Source: Cyclobacteriaceae bacterium
GTDB taxonomy: Bacteria > Bacteroidota > Bacteroidia > Cytophagales > Cyclobacteriaceae
Direction of reading: 5' to 3'
DNA length: 64,000 nt
Assembly (NCBI GenBank): GCA_020436165.1
Contig: JAGQYI010000063.1
Location: 53,197-117,196, forward strand
The position numbers and the translations under genes were made by a program. Below are positions 1-8,569 of the stretch, piece after piece (positions within the stretch are counted from its first letter, which is position 1; the number at the start of each line of letters is the position of its first letter). Below the pieces are notes generated by a model. It worked only from the letters and a program-made list of their open reading frames with translations, was not told the origin of the DNA and ran no database searches.

Positions 1-829
1 ATTTTTGCTCCAGGTTTTCCCCATCCAGATTTTCGTAATAGATCGTGTTGTTCTCAATTTTTTTAACACCGGCCCGCTTTATCCATCGGATACCACGTTC
101 AATAAAATACGACTCTGTAAAGAGTTTGGTGTTGGAAATGTATCCACCCTTTTTGATAAAGGCTCCACCCATTCCAAAATCGCCTAATTCATATTCATTG
201 GTGAGCCAAACAAGCTCTGCCATATCTTGCAACTTACGGTGCTTAATTTCATAGGCTACATTCAAAATGTATTCGAAGGCTGCTCCCTGGCAGGTAGCGG
301 TGGGGTGTCCGGTGCCAATAACAAAGGTTTGTTTTTCACCGGCCTTCATTTTTTCAAATTTCTTTTCCAATTCCTCCCAGGCTTCCTGCGCATGGTTATA
401 GGTACATACCGAGGTTAACCCTCCCTGACCGGGCACAAGCCCTTCGGTAGCAGCAAAGTTTAGCTTGGGGCCTGTGGCATTTATAAGATAATCGTATGTT
501 ACCTTTTCTTTTTGCCCTTTCTGTTCTTCGGAGGTGTATTCTACCTCCACAAAAGGACTCTCCAGTTCAGCATCGCCTTCAGGATAAAAATTGGTAGCCT
601 TGGCCTGTATCATTTCTATTCCCCACTTTTTGTAACGGGGCGCAAGTTTAAAGCGAACCTCATCTATTTTCATTCTGCCAACTCCTACCCAAATATTGGA
701 GGGAATCCAATTATAGTAGGTGTTGGGTGTGATAACGGTAATAGTATGCTTTTTACCTAAATATTTACGCAGGTAAGAGGTGGCCGTGTGGCCTGAAATA
801 CCTGCGCCAAGAACAACAACTCGTGCCAT
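1..829 (-). CDS. Sulfide:quinone oxidoreductase-like FAD protein (partial, C-terminus off window)
   Basis: A flavoprotein disulfide reductase fold: the N-terminus has the dinucleotide-binding motif VVVLGAGISG (residues 4-13), and 276 residues are visible of a family usually about 400-430 long. Cys142 (in TSVCTYNHAQ) and Cys180 (in GHPTATCQGAAFEY) sit where the SQR family carries redox-active cysteines, so sulfide or persulfide oxidation with transfer to quinone is the likely reaction. The third SQR cysteine would lie beyond the window. The ATG at 829 gives a start without leader, as expected for a membrane-associated, cytoplasm-facing enzyme. It lies 99 nt downstream of a co-oriented sensor kinase. 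It could also be a generic NADH:quinone-type flavoprotein, but the Cys pattern favours SQR. Confidence 0.75.
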   Translation of the reverse strand, partial: MARVVVLGAGISGHTATSYLRKYLGKKHTITVITPNTYYNWIPSNIWVGVGRMKIDEVRFKLAPRYKKWGIEMIQAKATNFYPEGDAELESPFVEVEYTSEEQKGQKEKVTYDYLINATGPKLNFAATEGLVPGQGGLTSVCTYNHAQEAWEELEKKFEKMKAGEKQTFVIGTGHPTATCQGAAFEYILNVAYEIKHRKLQDMAELVWLTNEYELGDFGMGGAFIKKGGYISNTKLFTESYFIERGIRWIKRAGVKKIENNTIYYENLDGENLEQK

Positions 830-880
830 TATAGTATAGTTTTTGAATGGTAATTCACGAAATTATGATTTAGCGCATTG

Positions 881-906
881 GGTTTGTGTGACTTGTATTA
901 CAAACC
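881..906. promoter_or_regulatory. Perfect 7-bp inverted repeat upstream of the sqr-like gene
   Basis: GGTTTGT (881-887) and ACAAACC (900-906) are perfect inverted copies separated by 12 nt. They lie 52-77 nt upstream of the sqr-like start, in the only gap between it and the sensor kinase. There is no T-run, so an operator is more likely than a terminator. No cognate regulator is identified. Confidence 0.3.
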
Positions 907-928
907 AGTGATAATCAATAGATCTGGC

Positions 929-2182
929 CTATGCTCTTGGGAGCTTTATGTAGAATGTTGAACCTTCCCCCTCTTTACTTTCAAGCCATATCCAGCCACT
1001 CATTCTGTCAATATATCTTTTAACAATATAGAGACCAATGCCGGAGGAGGGTTCATTATTTGTTGGTACAGCGCTAAGCACCTGGTGCTTTTTAAACACG
1101 TTTTCAAGGTCATTTTCCTTGAAGCCCGGGCCCCGATCCTGCACCGTTACCAAAACTTGCTTTTGATCTGATTTCACATCGATAACGACCTTTTTGTTTG
1201 GCTCAGAATATTTAATGGCGTTCGAAAGAAGGTTGGAAAAAACTTTGTAAAGCCCCTCTTCTATACCATGAATAAGTATGTTTTTTGAATCGCAGATATG
1301 CTTTACCTCAATGCTTTTAGCTTTGGCAAGAGGAGCCATTTCGTTGATGACCTGAAGAATAGTTTTGTTAAGATTAACATCTGATAAGCCCGCCTTTTCT
1401 ATAGATTCTTCAATTGACTGGTTCTTTAAGTAGCCCGTAATCTGGTTTTTGTGGTTATCGGCCAGTCCTTTGATTTTTCGCATCAATTCTTTTTGCTCAT
1501 TAGAAAGCTTGTCGCTTTCCAATTCCAAAATGGAGATAAGACCCTCAATTTGAGCCAAGGGCGTTTTAAGATCGTGTGCGACAATGCTCATTAGATCGTT
1601 TTTTTCTACATTGAGCTTTTCAAGTTTTAAACGTTGTGTCTTTAGCAATTCTTTGTACCGATCTTGAATAATAATGAAGTATCTGAGCGAAATAACAATT
1701 GCAATAGTTAGAGCAATAATGTTTACATAAGAATAATTCTCAATGGGGTATGGATGGACAAAGAATTGAGGGGCCAGAAATAGAAAAATGTCTAAAGTAA
1801 TGAGCAAATAAAGCTGTAATGGATTGTTACCAAGAATAATAAATAAGACAATTATCAATAGATAGAAGTACTCAGCTCCACGACCTGGTAATACATACAT
1901 GGAGGTGAGAAAAATTTGTAAATTCAAGAATAAAAAAATTAGAAACTTACTCAGACCATACTTCTTTTTTGTAACAGGAATTAATAAGCCTAAGGAAAGG
2001 ATAAAGAATACAGCCTGCAGAATGGAATTATTGTATTGATTGGTGTATAAACCATTATAAACCAAAAAAAAGGCATTGTAAAGCAAGTAAATAAGTACTG
2101 TAGTGTACAGTACTTTTCCTTTTATATTTTCCTCAAAATTTATTGGAGAAGTATTCTCCGAACTCGAAGGATCAGATGGCAT
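929..2182 (-). CDS. Membrane sensor histidine kinase
   Basis: The 417-residue protein begins with about six hydrophobic segments (residues 22-175) and no recognisable extracytoplasmic sensor domain. A short coiled linker (175-195) follows. The HisKA domain has the phospho-acceptor His203 in the H-box SIVAHDLKTPLA. A HATPase_c domain with an N-box (FSNLLSNAIKYSEP), G1 (VQDRGPGF) and G2 (SSGIGLYIVKRY) completes it. The sensing part is probably within the membrane segments. No response regulator is adjacent, so this is an orphan kinase. It follows the EamA gene by 48 nt on the same strand and precedes the sqr-like gene. Confidence 0.9.
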   Translation of the reverse strand: MPSDPSSSENTSPINFEENIKGKVLYTTVLIYLLYNAFFLVYNGLYTNQYNNSILQAVFFILSLGLLIPVTKKKYGLSKFLIFLFLNLQIFLTSMYVLPGRGAEYFYLLIIVLFIILGNNPLQLYLLITLDIFLFLAPQFFVHPYPIENYSYVNIIALTIAIVISLRYFIIIQDRYKELLKTQRLKLEKLNVEKNDLMSIVAHDLKTPLAQIEGLISILELESDKLSNEQKELMRKIKGLADNHKNQITGYLKNQSIEESIEKAGLSDVNLNKTILQVINEMAPLAKAKSIEVKHICDSKNILIHGIEEGLYKVFSNLLSNAIKYSEPNKKVVIDVKSDQKQVLVTVQDRGPGFKENDLENVFKKHQVLSAVPTNNEPSSGIGLYIVKRYIDRMSGWIWLESKEGEGSTFYIKLPRA

Positions 2183-2230
2183 AAGCGCTTATTGTGCAGG
2201 AAATATACAAAAAAACGAAAATTTACCTTT

Positions 2231-3121
2231 CTATTTTTTTCTATTCGTTAAATAAACCCCGGTTAACACACCCAGCATTCCCAGGTAATGTCCCGGTAAT
2301 AGTACTTCTCCATCCCATAAGCCCCAAAGAATGGCAACAATAGGAATCAGGTATGTTACAGAACTTGTAAATATGGGTGATGTTATTTGTATAAGCATAT
2401 TAAACAATGCCATGGCTACTGCTGTGCTCATAATACCTAAAATGGCTATGTACATAAAGGATTGCCTGGCGATAGGTTCTGTTGCTATTTGATGAGCTGC
2501 ATCTGTGAAAAATAAAAGATACGTTAACGCAACAGGAACGATCATGCCTAATGAAACACTTGTTACAGTCATTGCATCCAATCCTTTCACATTGAATTTG
2601 ATCACATTCACATTTATGCCATAGCAAAAAGTGGCAGCTAGTATAAATAGCCCATAACTATTAATAGTTGATAAGGAGTCCCACGAACCGGCCAAAACCA
2701 GGGCGGCTGTTCCGGCAAATCCAAGAAATACTCCCAAAAACTGTAATTTTCTAAACTTTTGCGCATAAAAAAATGCACCTACCAGAAGAACAAAAATGGG
2801 AGTAAGAGCATTTAATACCCCTGCCAATGCGCTGTCGAGCTGAGTCTCTGCTTTGGCAAACAAAAAGGCAGGAATGAAACTGCCTACAAAGCCAACTACT
2901 AACAAGAACCACCAGTTAGTGCCTTTTACATGTTTCATTTTTGAAAAGGCGAACGGCAGCAAAACAATGCCTGCGCTCAGCATGCGTAAGGCGCCAACTT
3001 CTCCCGGGTCAAATGCATCGAGCCCTCTTTTGATTAGTATGAATGAAGTACCCCAAATGAGTGTGAGAATCGCCAGTAATGTCCAGGCCAGCGATCTCTG
3101 TTGTTTGGCCCCAATGGTCAT
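2231..3121 (-). CDS. EamA/DMT-family transporter
   Basis: A 296-residue inner-membrane protein with about ten hydrophobic segments in two repeated halves, the pattern of two EamA domains. The motif LTLIWGTSFILIKRGL near residue 20 is typical of the drug/metabolite transporter superfamily, and the second half repeats it around residues 160-290. The substrate cannot be told from sequence; members export amino acids, purines or other metabolites. Its start overlaps the dusB stop by 4 nt, so the two are probably translationally coupled. Confidence 0.88.
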   Translation of the reverse strand: MTIGAKQQRSLAWTLLAILTLIWGTSFILIKRGLDAFDPGEVGALRMLSAGIVLLPFAFSKMKHVKGTNWWFLLVVGFVGSFIPAFLFAKAETQLDSALAGVLNALTPIFVLLVGAFFYAQKFRKLQFLGVFLGFAGTAALVLAGSWDSLSTINSYGLFILAATFCYGINVNVIKFNVKGLDAMTVTSVSLGMIVPVALTYLLFFTDAAHQIATEPIARQSFMYIAILGIMSTAVAMALFNMLIQITSPIFTSSVTYLIPIVAILWGLWDGEVLLPGHYLGMLGVLTGVYLTNRKK

Positions 3122-4113
3122 GAGACGAACTCTGATTGGCTAAATTTTTCACTTATTTCATCCAGCACGTCAAACAATGCCTGGTCATCTTCCAACTCCA
3201 CTAATTGTGTTCGGTAGGGTTTAAAGTGAGGAATTCCTTTAAAATAATTGGTATAATGTCTTCGCATCTCAAAAATGCCTGTTTTACCAGGCTTCCAATC
3301 TATTGAAAAGCTTAGATGTTTTTTAACGGCATCTACTCTTTGTTTTATGGTAGGGGGTTCCAGATGCTCACCCGTGGCCATAAAATGTTTTATTTCGTTG
3401 AATATCCATGGGTAGCCAATGGCGGCACGACCAATCATAATGCCATCAACACCATACTTCTCCTTGTATTCAACCGCTTTTTCAGGTGAGTCAATGTCGC
3501 CATTGCCAAAGATGGGTATCTCAATTTCAGGATCGTTCTTAACGGCCGCAATCATGGTCCAATCGGCTTCGCCTTTGTACATCTGCTGACGCGTGCGGCC
3601 ATGAATGGTTAAGGCTTTTATACCTGCTTCCTGTAACCGCTTGGCTACTTCAACAATTTCTATAGTGCTGCTATCCCAGCCCAGTCGTGTTTTAACCGTT
3701 ACGGGTAAATTCACCTGCTTCACAATTTCGGCAGTCATCTGTTGCATTTTGGGGATATCCAACAAAATACCTGCACCGGCACCTTTGCTCACCACTTTTT
3801 TTACAGGGCATCCGTAATTAATATCTATAAGCTCAGGCTGGGCTTCCTCGGCTCTGGAAGCAGCTAAACGCATCGATTCTATCTTATCACCAAAAATCTG
3901 AATACCGATGGGGCGTTCATAGTCAAATACATCCAGCTTTTGCACGCTTTTAGCAGCATCGCGAATTAAACCTTCAGCAGAAATAAATTCCGTGTACATC
4001 AGGTCAGCGCCATTTTCCTTGCACACCGCCCTGAAAGGAGGATCACTTACATCCTCCATAGGAGCTAAAAGAAGCGGGAATTCGCCAATTTCGTGTTTGC
4101 CTATCTTAACCAT
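3118..4113 (-). CDS. dusB: tRNA-dihydrouridine synthase
   Basis: An FMN-dependent enzyme reducing uridine to dihydrouridine in the tRNA D-loop. The TIM-barrel start LLLAPMEDVSDPPFR, the catalytic Cys in INYGCPVKKVVSKGAG (about residue 100) and the FMN/phosphate-binding stretch with IFGNGDI and GIMIGRAAIG are all present. The length of 331 residues fits the DusB group. It is the first gene of a minus-strand run (dusB, EamA, kinase, sqr-like) and is divergent from the CPBP protease gene across an 81-nt gap. Confidence 0.93.
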   Translation of the reverse strand: MVKIGKHEIGEFPLLLAPMEDVSDPPFRAVCKENGADLMYTEFISAEGLIRDAAKSVQKLDVFDYERPIGIQIFGDKIESMRLAASRAEEAQPELIDINYGCPVKKVVSKGAGAGILLDIPKMQQMTAEIVKQVNLPVTVKTRLGWDSSTIEIVEVAKRLQEAGIKALTIHGRTRQQMYKGEADWTMIAAVKNDPEIEIPIFGNGDIDSPEKAVEYKEKYGVDGIMIGRAAIGYPWIFNEIKHFMATGEHLEPPTIKQRVDAVKKHLSFSIDWKPGKTGIFEMRRHYTNYFKGIPHFKPYRTQLVELEDDQALFDVLDEISEKFSQSEFVS

Positions 4114-4194
4114 TTAAGCCATTTCGATTGTAGCTTGCAAAGTTATGCCTTTTCCAAAAAAATAATCCGCTTATTTTTGCTGCAAACAACTTGA

Positions 4195-5130
4195 ATGGAG
4201 AACCACTCGATACAACCTTTTGGAGAACCTATAAACCCCTGGAGGTTACTTATTATAACAGTTGTTAGCAGCTTTGTTGGGTTCCAGCTTATTGGAGGCT
4301 TTATTGGTATTTTGGCTGTACTACCTTTTTATGAAGGTGGTATCATGGATTTTATGACTGCAATGGGTGATCCTCTGAGTCATCCTGACATACGGATGCC
4401 AATTCTTGTAATTCAGGGGATAGGTTCCGCTTTTGGAATGATATTTATCCCATGGCTTATCTATACTAAGATTTTCAAATTCGAACTGAATTTTGGACAA
4501 ACAAGGGCTGAGGTTCAGCCGCTGATTCTTACTTTCCTTCTTGTTTTGTTCTTCATGGCGGTCAATTCTCCTGTGGTTGAGTGGAATCAAAGTATTAAAC
4601 TTCCGTCATTCCTCGGAGGTCTTGAGGAGTCACTGAGGTCGATGGAACAAAATCTTGAAGAATTGACTAAATATATGACTCAGTTTAATTCGGTGGGGCA
4701 GTTGTTGTTTGGTATGCTCATTATTGCTGTAATACCTGCAATTGGGGAAGAATTGGTTTTTAGAGGACTCGTACAAAATCATTTGTTCAGGATAACCAAG
4801 AATGTTCATGTGGCTATTTGGGTAGCAGCCTTCCTTTTTGGTGCCATGCATATGCAGTTTTACGGCATGTTTGCACGGATGATGTTGGGCGCTATGTTCG
4901 GGTATCTTTACTATTTTTCAGGAAGTTTGTTTTATCCAATGCTGGCCCATTTTGTGAACAACGGAGTGGCCGTGCTGGCTGTATATATGTACAACAAAGG
5001 AGAGTTGAATTATAATATAGAATCTCCAGAAGCATTGCCCTGGCATCAGGTTTTAATTTCAACAGTCGTTTTTATATTGCTATTTTTTGCTTTCATTAGG
5101 AATTTTAAGCGCAAAGAATATAATGCCTAA
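4195..5130 (+). CDS. CPBP-family intramembrane glutamic protease
   Basis: A 311-residue polytopic membrane protein of the CPBP/Abi (Rce1-like) family. All catalytic elements are visible: EExxxR as GEELVFRGL (Glu185, Glu186, Arg190), the histidine of FLFGAMHMQ (about 219) and HxxxN as AHFVNNG (His252, Asn256). Members cleave or process membrane proteins or peptides; this one's substrate is unknown. A TAnnTTTG-like -7 element lies at 4172-4179, just upstream. The gene starts a plus-strand run with a DUF2007 gene and cdsA, with overlapping ends. Confidence 0.88.
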   Translation: MENHSIQPFGEPINPWRLLIITVVSSFVGFQLIGGFIGILAVLPFYEGGIMDFMTAMGDPLSHPDIRMPILVIQGIGSAFGMIFIPWLIYTKIFKFELNFGQTRAEVQPLILTFLLVLFFMAVNSPVVEWNQSIKLPSFLGGLEESLRSMEQNLEELTKYMTQFNSVGQLLFGMLIIAVIPAIGEELVFRGLVQNHLFRITKNVHVAIWVAAFLFGAMHMQFYGMFARMMLGAMFGYLYYFSGSLFYPMLAHFVNNGVAVLAVYMYNKGELNYNIESPEALPWHQVLISTVVFILLFFAFIRNFKRKEYNA

Positions 5131-5338
5131 TTGGTCTAAAATATACGAAACTAAAAAACCCTACCGAGCTGAAATGGTTAAGGACATTTTAGAAAATTAT
5201 GGTATTAAAGCGATAGTTTTAAACAGGAAAGACACCGCATATGATATTTTTGGTCAGCTTGAAGTGCATGTAAATGCAGATGAGGTTTTAAAAGCTTTGA
5301 AAATAATAGAGGATGACATCAGATTCGAAGAGGTTTAG
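5123..5338 (+). CDS. DUF2007-type putative signal-transducing protein
   Basis: A small protein of about 71 residues, NWSKIYETKKPYRAEMVK at its start and a C-terminal acidic helix, matching the DUF2007 fold (ferredoxin-like, GlnB-like). I chose ATG 5123 because the family begins at this point; an upstream in-frame start at 5087 lies inside the CPBP gene and adds unrelated residues. It overlaps the CPBP stop by 8 nt and the cdsA start by 26 nt, so it is translationally coupled to both. The molecular role of DUF2007 is not established. Confidence 0.82.
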   Translation: MPNWSKIYETKKPYRAEMVKDILENYGIKAIVLNRKDTAYDIFGQLEVHVNADEVLKALKIIEDDIRFEEV

Positions 5339-6143
5339 TTCGTTAAACCAACGTGTGCCTACGGCAATTGTAGGAGCTTTAGCAATTATTGGTGGGGTTT
5401 CTTACGGTATGTGGGGTTATTTTGCAGTCTTTCTAATTATTGGAGGCTTCAGCTTATGGGAGTTTTACAGGTTGGCCATTATGGATGAAATGGCACCTCT
5501 CAAGATATGGGGAACTATACTGGGTATGGTACTTTTTTCCGTTTCTTTTTTAATAGAAGCAGACATTATCGATCCCAAATATATTTTGCTTGCCTTCCCT
5601 CTTTTTGCTTCCGTATTTCTTATCAAACTGTACAAAAAGGGAGAGACAAAACCTTTTACACATGTTGCCTATACCTATTTGGGCATAGTGTACGTATCCA
5701 TTCCCTTTTCGCTTTTAAATGTGATTGTGTTTGATATGGGGCACTATCGTTACCAGGTTATCCTTGGTATGCTCTTTATTTTATGGGCCAGTGATACCGG
5801 AGCCTATTTCTCAGGCATTCTTTTTGGAAAGAAAAAACTTTTTGAACGTGTATCGCCTAAAAAGACCTGGGAGGGTAGTATAGGAGGTGGAGTTTTAGGT
5901 TTGATTATGGCGTATGTGTTCTCCCTTTATTTCTCAGATCTCACCATGATTCAATGGTTTGTAGCTGCCGCGCTCATCGTTATTGCGGGTACCTATGGAG
6001 ACCTGGTTGAGTCGCTTTTCAAACGAAGTATCGCCATAAAGGATTCCGGAGAATCTCTTCCCGGACATGGTGGCTTTTTAGACCGTTTTGACGGTTTATT
6101 GCTGGCTAGCCCTTTTATGGCAGCATTTATAAAGCTGATTTAG
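5313..6143 (+). CDS. cdsA: Phosphatidate cytidylyltransferase (CDP-diacylglycerol synthase)
   Basis: Integral membrane enzyme making CDP-diacylglycerol from phosphatidic acid and CTP, the branch point of phospholipid synthesis. About eight membrane segments are visible. The CDS signature is present near the C-terminus: SLFKRSIAIKDSG followed by LPGHGGFLDRFDG, with the conserved KD and DRxD acidic residues. Length (276) is usual. It overlaps the DUF2007 gene and lies 92 nt before the phosphatidylserine decarboxylase gene, which uses a downstream product of the same pathway. Confidence 0.95.
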   Translation: MTSDSKRFSSLNQRVPTAIVGALAIIGGVSYGMWGYFAVFLIIGGFSLWEFYRLAIMDEMAPLKIWGTILGMVLFSVSFLIEADIIDPKYILLAFPLFASVFLIKLYKKGETKPFTHVAYTYLGIVYVSIPFSLLNVIVFDMGHYRYQVILGMLFILWASDTGAYFSGILFGKKKLFERVSPKKTWEGSIGGGVLGLIMAYVFSLYFSDLTMIQWFVAAALIVIAGTYGDLVESLFKRSIAIKDSGESLPGHGGFLDRFDGLLLASPFMAAFIKLI

Positions 6144-6235
6144 AGACAGTTATAAAATAAGTCGTATTTTTTGGTTTTAGATTATTTAACTTTGCATTTC
6201 TTACAAAGAACAACCAGAAACGTTATTTACTTAAA

Positions 6236-6904
6236 ATGCTAAAAATGAGAATCCATAAGGAGGGAAGAAGACTGCTAAGCATTCTCTTTTTGCTCCTGGT
6301 GTCATTCAACTTTGTGGTGGCATATGCCATTAAGCCCTCTGAGCAAATTCTTAACTTAAGTATAATAGCATCTATTATTCTTTACCTGGCTATACTTCAG
6401 TTTTTCAGGAACCCCCACATCACGGTTTCGAATAACGGCATGCATGTGCTGGCTCCTGCCGATGGTAAAGTGGTGGTAATTGAAAAAACACATGAGAATG
6501 AGTTTTTTGATGACGAGAGAATCCAGATTTCCATTTTCATGTCTCCTACCAATGTGCATGTAAACAGGGCCCCACTTTCAGGTATTGTAAAATATTTCAA
6601 ATACCACCCGGGAAAATACCGCGTTGCCTGGCATCCCAAATCTTCTACTGACAACGAAAGAACCACCATGGTACTTACCTCTCATTCGGGTATTGATGTG
6701 CTTGTTCGACAGATTGCCGGAGCTATGGCACGAAGAATCAAATGGTATGTTAACGAAGGCAGCCAGATTGAACAAGGCCATGAATATGGGTTCATTAAGT
6801 TTGGCTCAAGAGTAGATGTATTTCTACCATTGGATGCGAACATTCTTGTGCATCACGGCACAAAAACAAAAGGGGGCAGAACAGTACTGGCCGAGTTGGC
6901 CTAA
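6236..6904 (+). CDS. psd: Phosphatidylserine decarboxylase family protein
   Basis: A short 222-residue proenzyme of the archaeal/Bacteroidota-type Psd group, converting phosphatidylserine to phosphatidylethanolamine. Two membrane segments (residues 13-33 and 40-56) are followed by the catalytic region with APADGKVV, MSPTNVHVNRAP and HPGKYRVAWHPKS. Self-cleavage to form the pyruvoyl group is expected at Gly190-Ser191 in IKFGSRVDVF, which is intact. ATG 6245 (fourth codon) is an alternative start. A TAnnTTTG -7 box (TAACTTTG, 6187-6194) suggests its own promoter. Confidence 0.93.
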   Translation: MLKMRIHKEGRRLLSILFLLLVSFNFVVAYAIKPSEQILNLSIIASIILYLAILQFFRNPHITVSNNGMHVLAPADGKVVVIEKTHENEFFDDERIQISIFMSPTNVHVNRAPLSGIVKYFKYHPGKYRVAWHPKSSTDNERTTMVLTSHSGIDVLVRQIAGAMARRIKWYVNEGSQIEQGHEYGFIKFGSRVDVFLPLDANILVHHGTKTKGGRTVLAELA

Positions 6905-6999
6905 ACTTTGTCTTCTTTTTGACAAACCCATTTTATTTACTTTTCTATTTGGAACGATTAGGAGGTACACTTCGTTACTTTGAATAAACAATTACCGAC

Positions 7000-7602
7000 A
7001 TGAAGTATCTCGTTATAATTCTATTACTTTCATTTGCATCTATGACAAACGCTCAAGATCAAAAGCCTTCAACAGAAGTTGCTGTTTTTGGAGAAGGATG
7101 TTTCTGGTGTACGGAAGCCGTATTTGAAGAACTTAAAGGGGTAATATCTGTTGAATCTGGTTATATGGGAGGTAAGGTTGCTAACCCTTCCTATCAATTG
7201 GTGTGCACCGGTACTACGGGGCATGCAGAAGTTACTAAAATAACTTTCGATCCTAATGTTATAAGCTTTAAGGAGTTATTGGAAGTGTTCTGGAAAACGC
7301 ATGATCCCACAACACTCAACAGGCAGGGAGCCGATACCGGAACCCAGTACAGATCAGCTATCTTTTACATGAATGAGGAGCAAAAAGAGTTAGCAGAAAA
7401 ATATAAGAAACGCCTGAACGAATCAGGTGCATTTAACGCACCCATTGTAACAGAGATAACCAAAGCGGGCCCCTTTTATCCTGCCGAAGATTACCATCAG
7501 AATTACTATTCCCTCAATCCTAACCAAGGGTATTGCAGGTATGTAATTCAACCAAAAGTTGAGAAATTCAGGAAGGCATTTGCTGATAAGCTAAAGGACT
7601 AA
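7000..7602 (+). CDS. msrA: Peptide-methionine (S)-S-oxide reductase, exported
   Basis: Repairs methionine-S-sulfoxide in oxidised proteins. The catalytic motif GCFWC (residues 33-37, nucleophile Cys34) and the downstream GHAEVTKITFDP and YHQNYY motifs are conserved. Residues 1-18 form a Sec signal peptide ending at TNA-QD, so the enzyme acts in the periplasm and would need an extracytoplasmic reductant. Further Cys residues (about 68 and 178) may be resolving cysteines. Its end overlaps the convergent 228-residue gene by 4 nt. Confidence 0.95.
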   Translation: MKYLVIILLLSFASMTNAQDQKPSTEVAVFGEGCFWCTEAVFEELKGVISVESGYMGGKVANPSYQLVCTGTTGHAEVTKITFDPNVISFKELLEVFWKTHDPTTLNRQGADTGTQYRSAIFYMNEEQKELAEKYKKRLNESGAFNAPIVTEITKAGPFYPAEDYHQNYYSLNPNQGYCRYVIQPKVEKFRKAFADKLKD

Positions 7603-8285
7603 TTGTCGCTGTCAATTAACTTTTGATAATCTGGTCGGGGAAGTATATAAGGTATAACATCCGGGTTGTTGCTATCGAACCACATATTATAGCGTGCAAC
7701 AATTTGCTGGTAGTTAAGAAATTTATACCCTTCTTCCGCATCGCGCACTTTTTTGTTTAATGCAGTATCGTCAAAAATCAGGGAACTCATATTACGGGCG
7801 AAATTAATGGCCAACCGGCCAACAAAATAAGCTCTAAGAGTAACCGTATTGGTAACCAACCTGTTTACTGTATAGTAATCAGGTTTATCGAACGGTTTGT
7901 TGGGAATAAGCACAATACTTTCTCTTATAGCTCCTTCTCGCACAACCATTACCCAGCGGCTGCTGTCACCGTCAAAATATTCAGGAACATACAACTGATC
8001 GTTCACATAAAAACCGGCAATTTTATCTTTCAGGTATGCTTTCTCTTTGTTATTCTTTTTTCGGTAGGTAATTAGAGGTAGCGTAGGGTCAGTTAATAGA
8101 TATGGCTCTTCATATTTTATCAAAGCCTCCTCTTTTTCGCCATTTTTCAAGACTACATACCCATCCAGGGACTGGTCATACTTATCAATATCAACATATC
8201 TTTTGTAGGCTTCTTTGTTTATGGTTTGAGCAATAGCTGCAATCCCGAACAAAGTAAAGAGCGTACCTAAAAGTGCTTGTTTCAT
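7599..8285 (-). CDS. Hypothetical exported protein
   Basis: A 228-residue protein with a clear Sec signal peptide (hydrophobic residues 3-18, cleavage near AIA-QT). The mature part is rich in Tyr, Asp and Lys and has several short YVVLKNG/KAYLKDKIAGFYVNDQLY-like strands, so it is probably a beta-rich periplasmic or surface protein. I recognise no family. It converges on msrA (4-nt overlap) and is divergent from moxR. Confidence 0.65.
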   Translation of the reverse strand: MKQALLGTLFTLFGIAAIAQTINKEAYKRYVDIDKYDQSLDGYVVLKNGEKEEALIKYEEPYLLTDPTLPLITYRKKNNKEKAYLKDKIAGFYVNDQLYVPEYFDGDSSRWVMVVREGAIRESIVLIPNKPFDKPDYYTVNRLVTNTVTLRAYFVGRLAINFARNMSSLIFDDTALNKKVRDAEEGYKFLNYQQIVARYNMWFDSNNPDVIPYILPRPDYQKLIDSDN

Positions 8286-8503
8286 CAGGTTAATTTTTGG
8301 CGATAAAACGCAATTACCGTACCATTAAGAAAACACAAGGGTCTCTAAAATGGTGATTGCAAAAGTAAATATAGAAAACTAACTGCAAAATAGACATTCT
8401 GTTTGTTTCAATTGAAAAAATGGTTTCAAGATAATTTGTTTGAAAATAGGCTTTACGAAAAGTATTTGCCTTTTATACCTCAAATCATCCAATAAAAATT
8501 TAC

Positions 8504-8536
8504 TTGCCGCATTCTAGTCTCAATTCTTTATACTTG
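8504..8536 (+). promoter_or_regulatory. Possible Bacteroidota-type promoter for moxR
   Basis: TATACTTG (8529-8536) matches the TAnnTTTG -7 consensus with one mismatch, and a TTG at 8504-8506 is a -33 candidate (22-nt spacing, slightly long). It would start transcription about 25 nt before the chosen moxR ATG. The rest of the 284-nt gap to the divergent gene is AT-rich with nothing else recognised. Confidence 0.3.
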
Positions 8537-8569
8537 CGGTTGAAAAAATTCAGAGTTTGCAACATAGTT